64,000 nt of DNA from Pedobacter namyangjuensis (GCF_003313325.1 NZ_QMHQ01000001.1:1302001-1366000), one strand, 5' to 3'. Numbered from the stretch's first letter, positions 8,553 to 17,067 are shown. A program made the numbers and translations. The notes: generated by a model from the letters alone, not told the origin.

Positions 8553-8792
8553 TTATTGCCTTTTTTCTACCCATTTCTTTTCATTTTCAGTTAATATTTC
8601 TACGTTGGGTTCGTAATTTGGATTTGTGATATAACATTCCATTTGTTTATAATAACTATTTAAGTTTTCGTCTTCAAACACATTTCCACGTCTGGCAAAA
8701 GGTAAATTTTTTAAAATTTTACGTTCTAAATCGTTTGCTGGTTTATTTATTTTATCCTCCTGGAAATAAGAAAAGGCAATATATTGTTGATT
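8553..8792 (-). pseudogene. remnant of a YARHG-domain protein gene
   Basis: The minus strand is open from a stop at 8793-8795 to a TAA at 8553 (79 codons) but has no plausible start codon. It encodes PFARRGNVFEDENLNSYYKQ and ILTENEKKWVEKRQ, which match the YARHG domain (YARHG-x-VF...L..YF....WY; ...L...E..N). The 5' part of the gene is missing. It lies immediately beyond the distal end of cassette array 1 and may be the residue of an older insertion target or an eroded cassette. Confidence 0.6.
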
Positions 8793-8870
8793 TTAGCTTT
8801 AAACCATGTATTGTTAGATGCAAGGGTAGTATAAGAGGTAATTTACGGAATTTAAGTATGATTTTAGCTT

Positions 8871-8934
8871 AGGATTTTGCAATAAGTCCACCTGACGCAA
8901 ACTGCGTAGCCCTCACCGAAGGTAAGCCCTTGTT
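8871..8934. repeat. array repeat 1 (3' half only)
   Basis: Only the right half of the palindromic repeat is present (GTCCACCTGACGCAAAC ... ACCGAAGGTAAGCCCTTGTT). The matching left stem is missing, so this is the decayed distal end of array 1. It shares the extra ACCGAAGGTAA segment with repeats 2, 6 and 7. Confidence 0.65.
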
Positions 8935-8946
8935 GTGCGTTCGGCA

Positions 8947-9981
8947 TTATTGTTTCATTAGTTCTTTAACTCCATTTTTTAAAATTTTAGCATTTATTCG
9001 TTTTATACAATAGTTTATTTCAGATTTAAATTCTTGTATATTATTTTCTATTAGGCTTTCTGCAATAGAAGTCCATAAATTATCTTTTAAACTGAAATCT
9101 GAAATTCCATACCTTACTTTTGCGGGAATTTTTTCAAGTAAATTCAACAAGTAGTTAAAGTTTTCTTTATTTTGATTAGTTAGGTTTAGTTCAAATGCTC
9201 TTGTAAGGATTATTTCTTTCAGATAAAGTTTCGGAACTTCAAATTTAGGGTCGTTTAAGGATGTGATTATTTCGTCAAAACTATTGATTTTGGCGATTGG
9301 TAAAAATGCTGGGATAAGATATTTACTTCCAAATTCTTTTCTATCAACAAGCTCAAATGTGCTTTCCAATGAATTTTGTGATGAATATGTTTCAATAAAA
9401 ATTTCTTTTATCCATTCGAGGTCATAAACATCTTTCCTTGCATTACATTTTTTTAGAATTTTTAGGAAATTATTTTTGTCTCCTAGTTTCCCGTAATAAT
9501 TTGCAATTAATCTATAACTTGAATATTGATAGGCTTTATCAGAAATTTTCGAAATTAATTCAAGAGAAATTGTTACATCATTTTGAAGCAACAGTTTTTG
9601 GATTATAAATTCAGTAAAATGGGATTGTAAAATTATATATTCTGCTTTTGATAGATAATTGATTAATTCATTGGTTGTCAATTCTAAATTTTCACAAGTT
9701 TGTATAAGTCTGCTTTCAATGGAAAGGTAGGAGCATCTATACCTTTGATTGTGAACAGATAGGCTTTCATCAGCATTTTTAAGAACATCTTCAATATTTT
9801 CGATAATCTTAGTCAATGATAATGCAGGTGCTTTGTCAACCCTTTGTTTGTCTAATGTTTCAGCTTTTCTTAAATAGTCATTCGTTTTAATTAATGAAAG
9901 GATTTCATCATTTGAAATTTCATCATTTTCAATCCAGTTGATTAAGTTGATACAAATGTCTATCTCGTTTTCTTGTTTCAT
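8947..9981 (-). CDS. hypothetical helical cassette protein
   Basis: A 344-residue soluble protein. It is leucine- and asparagine-rich, predicted mostly helical, with repeating LLxNxxxxxLELISKI-type segments that may be an armadillo/TPR-like solenoid. I do not recognise the family. Start chosen at the ATG of MKQENEI; a GTG at 10011 lies inside the inverted arm and is less likely. Left arm GTTGTGCG (8932) and right arm CTCACAAC (10007-10014) pair at seven of eight positions. Last unit of array 1 in transcription order. Confidence 0.6.
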   Translation of the reverse strand: MKQENEIDICINLINWIENDEISNDEILSLIKTNDYLRKAETLDKQRVDKAPALSLTKIIENIEDVLKNADESLSVHNQRYRCSYLSIESRLIQTCENLELTTNELINYLSKAEYIILQSHFTEFIIQKLLLQNDVTISLELISKISDKAYQYSSYRLIANYYGKLGDKNNFLKILKKCNARKDVYDLEWIKEIFIETYSSQNSLESTFELVDRKEFGSKYLIPAFLPIAKINSFDEIITSLNDPKFEVPKLYLKEIILTRAFELNLTNQNKENFNYLLNLLEKIPAKVRYGISDFSLKDNLWTSIAESLIENNIQEFKSEINYCIKRINAKILKNGVKELMKQ

Positions 9982-10011
9982 TTTATGCAGAATTTTGGTC
10001 TCATATCTCAC

Positions 10012-10180
10012 AACGTTTTGCAGATTTGCGATGTGCGGGAAATCGGAGCACGACCTGTCCCGACACTTCGGGACACGTTGATATTATTACTAAAGTTCAA
10101 TTGAAAAACTTTAGTCCAGATTTCGCAATCAGCCCGCCTGACGCAAACGGCGAAGCTCTCACCGAAGGTAAACACTTGTT
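10012..10180. repeat. array repeat 2 (169 bp, atypical)
   Basis: Longer than the standard 124 bp. The left half (GATTTGCGATGTGCGGG) and right half (CCCGCCTGACGCAAAC) come from different stem types and pair poorly; the right end has the extra ACCGAAGGTAA segment. An inner palindrome TGTCCCGACACTTCGGGACA (10056-10075) sits in the loop. It looks like a recombinant between two repeats. Confidence 0.7.
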
Positions 10181-10206
10181 AGCGGTAGTTTTTTATTTTT
10201 ACATTC

Positions 10207-10800
10207 TCAAAAGTCATCAGAAAACCATTCTTCCTCTAAATCATCCTCGTCAGATATTTCATTTTTATCATTTTTTAGATTTTCCTCGCTAACAAGTCCA
10301 CGAATAAATGTTTCAAAGTCTTTCGCTAAAAGAGTTTTTTTATAATCCCATTCTTGGTCAACGTGTACAACTTCTGGTTCTCCGTATTTACCACATTTTT
10401 CATAGTCTAACATTATCATATCGTGTCCTGCTGAAGGACAATCACAAATGAAAATGCCGGTATTCGGATATCCCCATTCATCAATCATAAATTGGCTTCC
10501 TAAACTACCGCATAATGAAGATGCTTTTTTTCTTCCAATTCCCATAATTCCTGTTATCGCACAATGGTCTTCCGCCCATGAAGTACTTTCTCTTGTAGGA
10601 AAACAGCAGTTTTTTGGCGTTCCGCCATTGTGAAGTTTCATAAGTTCTATGTACGAGGCTGGAAGTTTGTAATCCAATTCCTTTTCTACCGAAATAATAA
10701 GCTCGTCTGTCGGAAATTCTCCAACATATTCATTTATTGAATATTCGCTGTCATCCCAAAAGTCTGAAAAGTCAAAGTCGTGAAATATTTTTTGTTCCAT
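10207..10800 (-). CDS. SMI1/KNR4 (SUKH) family protein
   Basis: A 197-residue protein. SUKH features: VEKELDYKLPASYIELMKLHNGG near 38-60, then a Cys-rich strand (NCCFPTRES), GIGRKKAS, WGYPNTGIFICDCPSAGHDMIMLDY near 110-135, and PEVVHVDQEWDYKK. The tail is very acidic (DEDDLEEEW). SUKH proteins are common immunity proteins against nuclease and other polymorphic toxins; no cognate toxin is beside it. Arms GTTAGCGGTA (10178) and TACCGCTAAC (10829) are a perfect 10-bp inverted pair that delimits the cassette. Confidence 0.88.
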   Translation of the reverse strand: MEQKIFHDFDFSDFWDDSEYSINEYVGEFPTDELIISVEKELDYKLPASYIELMKLHNGGTPKNCCFPTRESTSWAEDHCAITGIMGIGRKKASSLCGSLGSQFMIDEWGYPNTGIFICDCPSAGHDMIMLDYEKCGKYGEPEVVHVDQEWDYKKTLLAKDFETFIRGLVSEENLKNDKNEISDEDDLEEEWFSDDF

Positions 10801-10835
10801 TTCTTTTAGTGAAGTTTCTTTTTAAAATTACCGCT

Positions 10836-10958
10836 AACGTTTTGGGGCTTTGCGATGGTGGGGCAATCGAAGTACAAAAGCTGATATTATTACTAAAGTT
10901 CAATTGAAAAACTACCGTTGAATTTTGCAATCAGCCCGCCTGACGCAAAACCCTTGTT
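10836..10958. repeat. array repeat 3 (chimeric stem)
   Basis: 123 bp. The left stem is type A (GGGGCTTTGCGATGGTGGGGC) but the right is type B (GCCCGCCTGACGCAAAACCC). The outer TTTTG/GGG...CCC pairs remain but the middle does not pair well. This suggests exchange between different repeats through the loop. Confidence 0.8.
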
Positions 10959-10973
10959 GTGCGATTGTGCTTT

Positions 10974-11576
10974 TTATTTACTTTCGTTTATCATTTTGTC
11001 AAGTAAATCGTCAAATTCGTTTCGTTCGTCTGATAAAAATACAGTGTCATCGTTTGGAAAATCTTCTGTCCAGATAATGCTGTCAGCTTTTACATTTGGA
11101 TTTTCAGATTGCGAAAAAAGCTCGACTATGAAGTTAATTTTATTTTCAGCTTCATATTCATAATCTTCTGGATTGAAAAGTTGTTTAACAACGACTTTAT
11201 AAAAACCATTTTCTATGTCAAATTTTAGGTCCTTATTGATTTCATCAGGTAGTTTTGTATCTTTAAATTGTAGAGACGTAGTTAAGTCAGTCCAATTTAT
11301 CAGATATAATTTTTGGTCTGTAACTTCTATGCTTTGTCCAAACTTTCTGAAATATGCTTTGTCTGTTTCGATATTAATTAAAAATTCAACAGTCCATTCA
11401 TTTTCCCAAGAAGTATCGAATACAATTAAGTTGTCTTTATTTGTTTCAAGTATAAAATTATTTAACTGCCTCCAAGTCCAGTTTGTTTGGTTGGCTAATG
11501 TTTCATTATACTTTTTTGTGTTTGCAATCGCAATTATTGAACCGTCTGTAATAATCTTTAATTTTTGTGTATTCAT
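10974..11576 (-). CDS. hypothetical cassette protein
   Basis: A 200-residue acidic soluble protein with several Trp residues (NQTNWTWRQLNNF, TSWENEW, LINWTDL) and an acidic C-terminus. No signal peptide or membrane segment. I do not recognise the family. Its size, acidity and company resemble immunity proteins, which is only an inference. Arms GTTGTGCGAT (10956) and ATCGCACAAC (11617) are perfect inverted copies. Confidence 0.7.
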   Translation of the reverse strand: MNTQKLKIITDGSIIAIANTKKYNETLANQTNWTWRQLNNFILETNKDNLIVFDTSWENEWTVEFLINIETDKAYFRKFGQSIEVTDQKLYLINWTDLTTSLQFKDTKLPDEINKDLKFDIENGFYKVVVKQLFNPEDYEYEAENKINFIVELFSQSENPNVKADSIIWTEDFPNDDTVFLSDERNEFDDLLDKMINESK

Positions 11577-11623
11577 TTTTGTCAGTTTCTTTGTTTTACG
11601 ATTGTTGTTTTAGCATATCGCAC

Positions 11624-11747
11624 AACGTTTTGGGGCTTTGCGATGGTGGGGCAATCGAAGCACAAAACTTCAATTTTGCACAAAGGCTGAACCGAAGAAC
11701 AACCGTTGAACTTTGCAGTTTCGCCCCACTATTGCAAAACCCTTGTT
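11624..11747. repeat. array repeat 4 (124 bp, type A)
   Basis: Runs from AAC to GTT. Left stem GGGGCTTTGCGATGGTGGGGC and right stem GCCCCACTATTGCAAAACCC pair with G-T and C-A mismatches. The loop holds CACAAAACTTCAATTTTGC and TTGAACTTTGCAG. Nearly identical to repeats 5, 9, 10, 11 and 14. Confidence 0.9.
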
Positions 11748-11758
11748 ACCTGCCGTTT

Positions 11759-12697
11759 TTATTTCCATCCATCTTTATTTGAATAAGTTTCATAATCACA
11801 ACCCGTTAAATAATCTAATTCTTTTTTAGTCTTAAGTTCGTAAGAAGTGTCAGAAATACTCAATAAAACTTCAAAGTCTTCATCTTTTGGCATTTTCGTT
11901 GGGTCTTTTAAAACTTCTTCATAAAATAGTTGTCCGTTAGCAACTGCTTTACATCTTGCGTAAAGAAAAAAGTCAACAGAAACATAATCATCTGTTTCAT
12001 TATAAGAACCGTCTCCAATATTTTTGGCGTGTTCTTTTGTGTCAAGGCAATAAAGTTTATATGTCAGGTTTTCTTGAAATTGTTTTATGTCAGAAACTTT
12101 GAGTTTTGATAAATGCTTAATTGCTGGTTCAACTATTTTGTCATCATCTACTTCGTTCCAATTAAATAAAGAAATAATGTCCCAAAATCGGTTGTCAACC
12201 ATCATTGCTTTAGGTTTCATAACTACATTTCGTCTTAACTCTTCGGCTCTTTTCTTTTGTTCTTCGTGTTCAGCTAATACAATCTCATTTTCATTTTCCC
12301 ATCTCCATTCCAAAAATGCCTGAAAACCAAAGTCTTTTTGTACAGCTCCACAAAGTTGAAATCCTCCGTCAGTTCCGTCCCCAATTTTTATTTTTAATTT
12401 TTCTTCTTTTTCAGTCAGTGGAATGTTTCCTAAATACTCAAAATTTTTCTCAATTATTTTTCCAGAATAGATATTAATACTTGGTGTGTTTTTGAAAAAA
12501 AATCTCTTTTCGATAAGAGTTTGTGTTAGTCGAATGTCATTGATTTCTGGTTTTTTGGTGTCAATGAAATTAGTTATTGAAATTAGAAAAAACTCATAGT
12601 CTGAAAAATCAAATTTTCCTTTCGTTTTAATTATACGAAAAGCTCCGAAAAAATTCCTGTCGAGCTTTGTTATGAAAATGTCTCCGTTGTTTATCAT
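11759..12697 (-). CDS. Imm26-like / DUF4240 fusion protein
   Basis: A 312-residue two-domain protein. Residues 1-105 start with NGDIFITKLDRNFFGAFRII, as in the Imm26 immunity family. After a basic/acidic helical linker (about 145-165), residues 170-300 match DUF4240: FWDIISLFNWN, a helix ending KLYCLDTKEHA, DDYVSVDFFLYARCKAVANG, FYEEVLKDPTKMPKDEDFEVLL and SYELKT. Both domains are typical of toxin-immunity neighbourhoods. Arms GTTACCTGCC (11745) and GGCAGGTAAC (12717) are a perfect pair. The Imm26 assignment is less certain than DUF4240. Confidence 0.8.
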   Translation of the reverse strand: MINNGDIFITKLDRNFFGAFRIIKTKGKFDFSDYEFFLISITNFIDTKKPEINDIRLTQTLIEKRFFFKNTPSINIYSGKIIEKNFEYLGNIPLTEKEEKLKIKIGDGTDGGFQLCGAVQKDFGFQAFLEWRWENENEIVLAEHEEQKKRAEELRRNVVMKPKAMMVDNRFWDIISLFNWNEVDDDKIVEPAIKHLSKLKVSDIKQFQENLTYKLYCLDTKEHAKNIGDGSYNETDDYVSVDFFLYARCKAVANGQLFYEEVLKDPTKMPKDEDFEVLLSISDTSYELKTKKELDYLTGCDYETYSNKDGWK

Positions 12698-12723
12698 AGT
12701 CGTGTCGTTCTAAAATGGCAGGT

Positions 12724-12847
12724 AACGTTTTGGGGCTTTGCGATGGTGGGGCAATCGAAGCATAAAACTTAAATTTTGCACAAAAGTTGAACCGAAGAAC
12801 AACTGTTGAAATTTGCAGTTTCGCCCCACTATTGCAAAACCCTTGTT
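12724..12847. repeat. array repeat 5 (124 bp, type A)
   Basis: Same stem and loop as repeat 4 with a few substitutions (CATAAAACTTAAATTTTGC). It is bounded on both sides by the same arm sequence (GGCAGGTAAC on the left and GTTACCTGCC on the right), because the two neighbouring cassettes have identical arms. Confidence 0.9.
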
Positions 12848-12868
12848 ACCTGCCGTTTTTTTAATTTG

Positions 12869-13474
12869 TTAATAACGCCATTTTTCAACAGTTTCTTCGC
12901 CTATAATTTCAGACACAATTTCCTCTGTCCATTCTTCAACGTCTTCTTGTTCAGCATCTCCAAATAGGTCAGATTGGGCAAATATTAAACAACCTTTTAA
13001 ATATTCGTCAACCGTGTTGAACATTTTTGTTATATATGGTTTATTATCGTGGTCGAAATAATAAATTTCTTTTGTTTCGCTGTGAAAGCAAAACATATTC
13101 CCATTTCCTAAATAATCGCTGAATGAAACTAAAAATGGTAAATGTATTTTGTCCTCTTCGGTAAAATCTGGTCCATATTGAGGTTGTTCAGCCCAAATAT
13201 TTTTTATCCAACCAATTTCCTTTAAGTCTTGTAATTGTTCTCCAATGTCTGCAAGTCCAAATTTTTGATAGAATATTTTTAAGCTGTTAGGCAAAGTAGT
13301 TCCCAAAAGATTTTCAAGTTCTTGTATTTCTTCAATTGAAATTGGTTCTTTTAATTCGTCATTCCAGTTTTCGGCGATAGATTGAATAATTAATTGTGTT
13401 TTACTTTCCCAATTGTCTTCTCCAATCTTGTCAAATGGAATTATAATGTCTTCTTTACTGTTAATTTCAAGCAT
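12869..13474 (-). CDS. SMI1/KNR4 (SUKH) family protein
   Basis: A 201-residue acidic protein with the SUKH core: ISIEEIQELENLLGTTLPNSLKIFYQKFG near 44-72, WIKNIWAEQPQYG, HLPFLVSFSDYLGNGNMFCFHSETKEIYYFDHDN near 115-150 and VDEYLKGCLIFA. The ATG at 13474 is preferred; an upstream GTG-type extension would run through the inverted arm. Probable immunity protein. First gene of array 1 in transcription order. Arms GTTACCTGCC (12845) and GGCAGGTAAC (13507) are perfect. Confidence 0.85.
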   Translation of the reverse strand: MLEINSKEDIIIPFDKIGEDNWESKTQLIIQSIAENWNDELKEPISIEEIQELENLLGTTLPNSLKIFYQKFGLADIGEQLQDLKEIGWIKNIWAEQPQYGPDFTEEDKIHLPFLVSFSDYLGNGNMFCFHSETKEIYYFDHDNKPYITKMFNTVDEYLKGCLIFAQSDLFGDAEQEDVEEWTEEIVSEIIGEETVEKWRY

Positions 13475-13513
13475 TGTGTTTGTTTTTAAGCGTTGTGTTT
13501 TAAAATGGCAGGT

Positions 13514-13527
13514 AACTTGCGTATTAG
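13514..13527. promoter_or_regulatory. array-1 leader junction (attI-like)
   Basis: AACTTGCGTATTAG at the promoter-proximal array end. It agrees with the array-2 end (42897-42910, AACTTGTGTATAAG) at 12 of 14 positions although the flanks are otherwise unrelated. Beyond AAC there is no array repeat, so this is where the first cassette meets non-cassette DNA. Confidence 0.6.
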
Positions 13528-13537
13528 AGCAACATAG

Positions 13538-13565
13538 CCGTATATACACGTTTTTACACGGATAA
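13538..13565. repeat. CCGTATATACACG element
   Basis: CCGTATATACACG, then TTTTTACACG, then GATAA. The reverse complement at 43566-43583 has the same outer blocks without the 10-bp middle (CCGTATATACACGGATAA). It lies 22 bp outside the array-1 leader. Role unknown. Confidence 0.55.
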
Positions 13566-13595
13566 AATCGCTTTGCTCTTTAAATATGGCTCAAT

Positions 13596-14193
13596 TTATT
13601 TCGTTATTTTAGCCTCTTTCAGTTTTTTCTCTACTAGCGTTATCGTCTCTTTGCCATCAGGCATTGCGCCAAAAAAGCCGGCCGATCGCCAAGTTCTGGC
13701 TTCCCAGATTAGAGATTTAGTATCGACATTATATAGGCTAAATAAGTAGGTAACACTTTTTAAATCGCTTCCTCTAGAACTTACATTTGTAATGGTAGTT
13801 TTAAAAATATAAGGCTTACCGCTTTGTTTGGCAATTTCCCAAACATTGGGTTCTGTTCCTCTATAGGCATTTAATTCAATCATCTTTTTTGTAGCATCGT
13901 CAGACATGGTTTTAATTTCTTCAGTTACCAAGCCACTTGTTTTCAAAGTATTATACAAAGGTTCTATAAAATCAGTTCTTTCCAAACCTAGCTTTGCGCC
14001 AACTATTACGTACGAGGTTTTTTCTAATTCTTCTTCGTGCCAGAAAAGGGCGTTTTTTATTGGAGAAGAAATTTCTGTGGAAATAGCTTAAGGCAAAAAC
14101 ATTAAATAAGGTTTGGTTGCTAATATCCCAACGTTTGTCGCTCGTTACCTGATTAAACAATTGCTCGCTTTTTTGTTCAAATAATTCTACCAT
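13596..14193 (-). pseudogene. hypothetical protein gene split by a one-base frameshift
   Basis: Two overlapping minus frames join into one protein if one A is removed from the A6 run (T6 at 14053-14058 on the plus strand). The 5' part starts MVELFEQKSEQLF at 14193 and continues to RNFFSNK. The 3' part then reads NALFWHEEELEKTSYVIVGA and runs through LYNTLKTSGLV, TTITNVSSRGSDLKS and SLIWEARTWRSAGFFG to 13596. The restored product is about 198 residues. The family is not recognised; it lies 12 bp after the DUF6882 gene. Either a sequencing error, a true pseudogene or A-run slippage. Confidence 0.65.
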
Positions 14194-14205
14194 TTTGAGA
14201 AGGTT

Positions 14206-14940
14206 TTAACCGTTAAGTTTTGTAAGTCGCGACAGTTCATCAAACTCCGCTGTAATCGTTTGCCCGTTTTTTGAGGCAACTAGTTTAGCTCCGTTTTCTG
14301 AAATATGATAACCTTTTGCCGTTAAATAATTTGTTAGGCCTAGGTTATGGTTCATTTCAAACTGCGAAATAAGTTGCGGAAAAACCGTTAGAATTCTGTG
14401 GTGGTCGTCTTTTGGGATGTTTTCTATTTGCTCAATTTGTAAGGTTACCAGCATAGCGCCTTCGCCATAATCGGCAATGTAATAACCGCTGGTGTTAAAC
14501 ATTCCAGAAGCTACCGAACCAATAAGGTGTAAATCGGCATTGGTTGCATCAAACCGATTAATACTTAAAAGATCGATGTCGTTTTCTACGCCGTATTTTT
14601 TTAGTTGTTTTGCTTGTTTTAGGATGTTTTCGGGTAAGCCAGACGATGTGTTTGCCCAGGCCCAAAGCCAAGTTTGAGAAGAATGCGAGAATGTTCCTAA
14701 AACTTGTATGGGGAAAACTAAATGGGCTCCAAAGCTGATTTCTCCTTTTCCCATGTCAACATTCCAATCTTTGTCGCCAATTATTTCGCCTAAGGCAATT
14801 TGCTTGTCAAATGCATAACCACCGAACTGTTCAATAAGATCTTGTTCTGTTTTGCAAGTTGGTACACTAGGTAAATGTGCCGTTTCTTTTGGCTGTTCGA
14901 TCTTCTCGTTTTGTCCAAATATCTTATCAAAAAATCCCAT
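14206..14940 (-). CDS. DUF6882 domain-containing protein
   Basis: A 244-residue soluble protein with the DUF6882 pattern: FGGYAFDKQIALGEIIGDKDWNVDM, FPIQVLGTFSHSSQTWLWAWANTSSGLP, an Ile-rich helix, FDATNADLHLIGSVASGMF and YYIADYGEGAMLVTL. Function unknown. It heads a likely two-gene transcript with the frameshifted gene at 13596-14193. The extra C-terminal segment (ENGAKLVASKNGQTITAEF) may fold as a small beta domain. Confidence 0.8.
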   Translation of the reverse strand: MGFFDKIFGQNEKIEQPKETAHLPSVPTCKTEQDLIEQFGGYAFDKQIALGEIIGDKDWNVDMGKGEISFGAHLVFPIQVLGTFSHSSQTWLWAWANTSSGLPENILKQAKQLKKYGVENDIDLLSINRFDATNADLHLIGSVASGMFNTSGYYIADYGEGAMLVTLQIEQIENIPKDDHHRILTVFPQLISQFEMNHNLGLTNYLTAKGYHISENGAKLVASKNGQTITAEFDELSRLTKLNG

Positions 14941-15081
14941 AAGAAAATATTTTTAACCTGTGGTAAATGTTTGTCAATTGTAATCGTTATTTAAACTCGA
15001 TAGCAAGCCGCCGGCTACGTTATTGGTTGTAAAAACTACGCTTCAAAATCAAAAAAAATTACCACAGGTGTTTAGATTGGA

Positions 15082-15582
15082 TTAATTAGCTTTATCTATC
15101 CTGGTTTCGCTTGGTCCACCATAATAAACAGATTTATCGCCCATGGTTGTTTTGCCTCTATCAACTTGCAAATCCAAGGTAAAAGAGACTTCCATTTTAT
15201 CAGTATGTTTTAAAGGCTTTCCGTCGTTATCATAAAATACAACTTGGTCCATGGTAAAAGTACTTGGTGCGTCAAATTCGTTTTTGCCTTTTCCATTTTC
15301 CATAGGTAGCGTTGCAAGCATCTTCCCTTTGCCTTCAGGCTGTTCGTAAAAAGAAATTTGTGGCAATTGGCTTTCGTTAGTTGCGTTACCACGTACGGTA
15401 ATATCGCCACCAATAAAAGGGTAGCCAACAATGGCAAATCGCTTGCCGTTATTTTCTTCGTTTTGGTTTAATGTATGGTATTGCTCAAAGGTTACCACTT
15501 GTCCTTTTTCTTTTTTGCTGCATGAAACAAGCATAGCTGATGCGAGTGCGATAAATAGCGTTTTCTTCATTTTGTTTTTCAT
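15082..15582 (-). CDS. hypothetical lipoprotein
   Basis: A 166-residue lipoprotein: signal MKKTLFIALASAMLVSC with Cys near residue 21. The mature part (VTFEQYHTLNQNEENNGKRFAIVGY, ITVRGN, ISFYEQPEGKGKMLATL) looks like a small beta-rich domain, perhaps OB-like. Not recognised. The four genes between 15.1 and 18.1 kb share strand and exported character and may form one locus. Confidence 0.7.
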   Translation of the reverse strand: MKNKMKKTLFIALASAMLVSCSKKEKGQVVTFEQYHTLNQNEENNGKRFAIVGYPFIGGDITVRGNATNESQLPQISFYEQPEGKGKMLATLPMENGKGKNEFDAPSTFTMDQVVFYDNDGKPLKHTDKMEVSFTLDLQVDRGKTTMGDKSVYYGGPSETRIDKAN

Positions 15583-15691
15583 TAGATGGTGTTTATTATT
15601 TTTTATAGATGTTTAGTGTTTATATGTTTGAGAAGTAATTTATCAATGGTAAATCGATATGAATCGTATTAATTTTTAGCTATCTATTATC

Positions 15692-16408
15692 TTAATAAGC
15701 CAATAAGCCGGATACTTTTAAATTTGGATAACGTTCGCCCAATTTTTTAAGAAAATCGTTAGCAATTACAATTTCTTCAATGTTTTTTTGAACGTTTAAA
15801 GAAAAAGTACTAACGCCAACATTTGCGTAGGTAAACAACAAGGCAGAGAAGATAATCAATTCAATATAACTGTCGTCTGTAGCAAGCGAAATTCTATAAG
15901 CTTTAACATTATCGCCTTTTTGTTTGGCAAATGCCTTTATCATGCCTTCTAGCGGAATTTCGGCAATTGTTGAAGCCTGTAAGCGAGCAGCATCAAAAAC
16001 CAAATGTGCAGAAATTTCTCCGTCGGTATCAGTATCTAGCAAATGTAAATCGGCACCGCTTAAAATTAAATATTTAGGTGTTTGTACGGTGTGATACCTT
16101 ACCGTGCCCAAGGTTGCCATGCCTTTTAAACTATCCTTTAAGCCATCTTTTATAGAATCTTTTGTGGTATAATTAATGTTTGCGTAGTTAAAAGCATCAA
16201 TAGATTTGCCTTCCATCTGTTTTGGAATAAAAGAAAGCTCGCCATTTAAAAAGTTGTTTTTGTAGGTGCCTGCATTATTCATTTCAGATCTGAAATCTGT
16301 ATTTAAAAACATTTCTGCTTGTTTCTTTTTTTTCAGCTGCATAAAATAAAATATGCCTCCATAAATGGCAACCATGCCAACAATAACCATAATAACTGTA
16401 CTGCTCAT
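15692..16408 (-). CDS. hypothetical membrane-anchored protein
   Basis: A 238-residue protein with one N-terminal membrane segment (residues 3-23), then a basic stretch KKKKQ. The cytoplasmic-type domain has KDSIKDGLKDSLKGMATLGTVRYHTVQTPKYLILSGADLHLLD. I do not recognise it. The C-terminal third (YIELIIFSALLFTYANVGVSTFSLNVQKNIEEIV) is hydrophobic enough to pack in a barrel or sheet. Confidence 0.65.
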   Translation of the reverse strand: MSSTVIMVIVGMVAIYGGIFYFMQLKKKKQAEMFLNTDFRSEMNNAGTYKNNFLNGELSFIPKQMEGKSIDAFNYANINYTTKDSIKDGLKDSLKGMATLGTVRYHTVQTPKYLILSGADLHLLDTDTDGEISAHLVFDAARLQASTIAEIPLEGMIKAFAKQKGDNVKAYRISLATDDSYIELIIFSALLFTYANVGVSTFSLNVQKNIEEIVIANDFLKKLGERYPNLKVSGLLAY

Positions 16409-16452
16409 CTTTTCTGTTTTTTAGGTAAATATTAATTAAATTTTTGTGGGTA

Positions 16453-16881
16453 TTACTTTAGTTTTTTTGATGGAAGATTTCCCCAAATTAAAAACGCAAC
16501 GAAAACTATTACGATAAGTTTAGCACCATATCTGGTGTAAAATGGCAATCTATTAAGTTTGTCTTCACTTAGTTTTTCAGCTGCCAGAAAGGCTTTTAGC
16601 TCACTTTCTGGAATATCAAAATATCTTTCCGTCTTCTCGTCATAAGCAACCAGTTTGGGCTCTTGCGTAATGTATAATGGGAGAATGTAGGCAATGTTAA
16701 ATTCTTGATGTACCGTTGCCAAATCTAGATAGTTGCCATTGTCTAATTTAAATTCTTCGGTATTTGGCAAATCGTAAACTTTATTTAAAACCTGTCTTTC
16801 GCCAATAGGAATTTTTGCCTTTGAAGAAGCTAGGAGACAAGTATTTAGCAGTATTGCTAATGTTAAAATAAGTTGTTTCAC
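16453..16881 (-). CDS. hypothetical exported protein with C-terminal anchor
   Basis: A 142-residue protein with a signal peptide (residues 3-20) and a single membrane segment near the end (LIVIVFVAFLIWG) followed by a basic tail, so the middle domain (residues 25-115) is periplasmic. No family recognised. It lies 44 bp before the membrane-anchored gene at 16408 on the same strand. A perfect 14-bp palindrome (TATTTGATCAAATA, 17025-17038) lies 144 bp upstream. Confidence 0.65.
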   Translation of the reverse strand: MKQLILTLAILLNTCLLASSKAKIPIGERQVLNKVYDLPNTEEFKLDNGNYLDLATVHQEFNIAYILPLYITQEPKLVAYDEKTERYFDIPESELKAFLAAEKLSEDKLNRLPFYTRYGAKLIVIVFVAFLIWGNLPSKKLK

Positions 16882-17024
16882 GAGATCAATTTTAATTTAA
16901 GTAATAGTTTACAGCATGCCAGTGGGCGATAATAACATTATAAAAATAATCGTTGATGTGGATACAATTTTGGTAGATTTATTATTCGTAGGGATTATTC
17001 AAAAATTCGCTTAGATCGAATTAC

Positions 17025-17038
17025 TATTTGATCAAATA
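17025..17038. promoter_or_regulatory. 14-bp perfect palindrome, possible operator
   Basis: TATTTGATCAAATA is a perfect palindrome between the stop of the gene at 17068-18060 and the start at 16881. It could bind a dimeric regulator of the downstream genes. No direct evidence. Confidence 0.3.
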
Positions 17039-17067
17039 AATCAGCAAAAAAGGCGAAAAAATATCAG

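Larger units (their letters stand above)
8871..13527 (-). mobile_element. cassette array 1 (five units)
   Basis: Five minus-strand genes, each bracketed by unit-specific inverted arms (GTT-arm ... arm-AAC) and separated by palindromic repeats at 8871, 10012, 10836, 11624 and 12724. The promoter-proximal end, after the first gene read (start 13474), is the AAC at 13514 followed by TTGCGTATTAG, a motif shared with the end of array 2. The organisation copies integron logic (leader, gene, folding site, gene, ...), but no integrase is adjacent. Units read 13474, 12697, 11576, 10800, 9981 in transcription order. Confidence 0.75.

Noticed and set aside
10056..10075. Terminator in repeat 2
   Set aside because: The TGTCCCGACACTTCGGGACA palindrome has no T run and is within the loop of an array repeat; it is more likely part of the recombined repeat.
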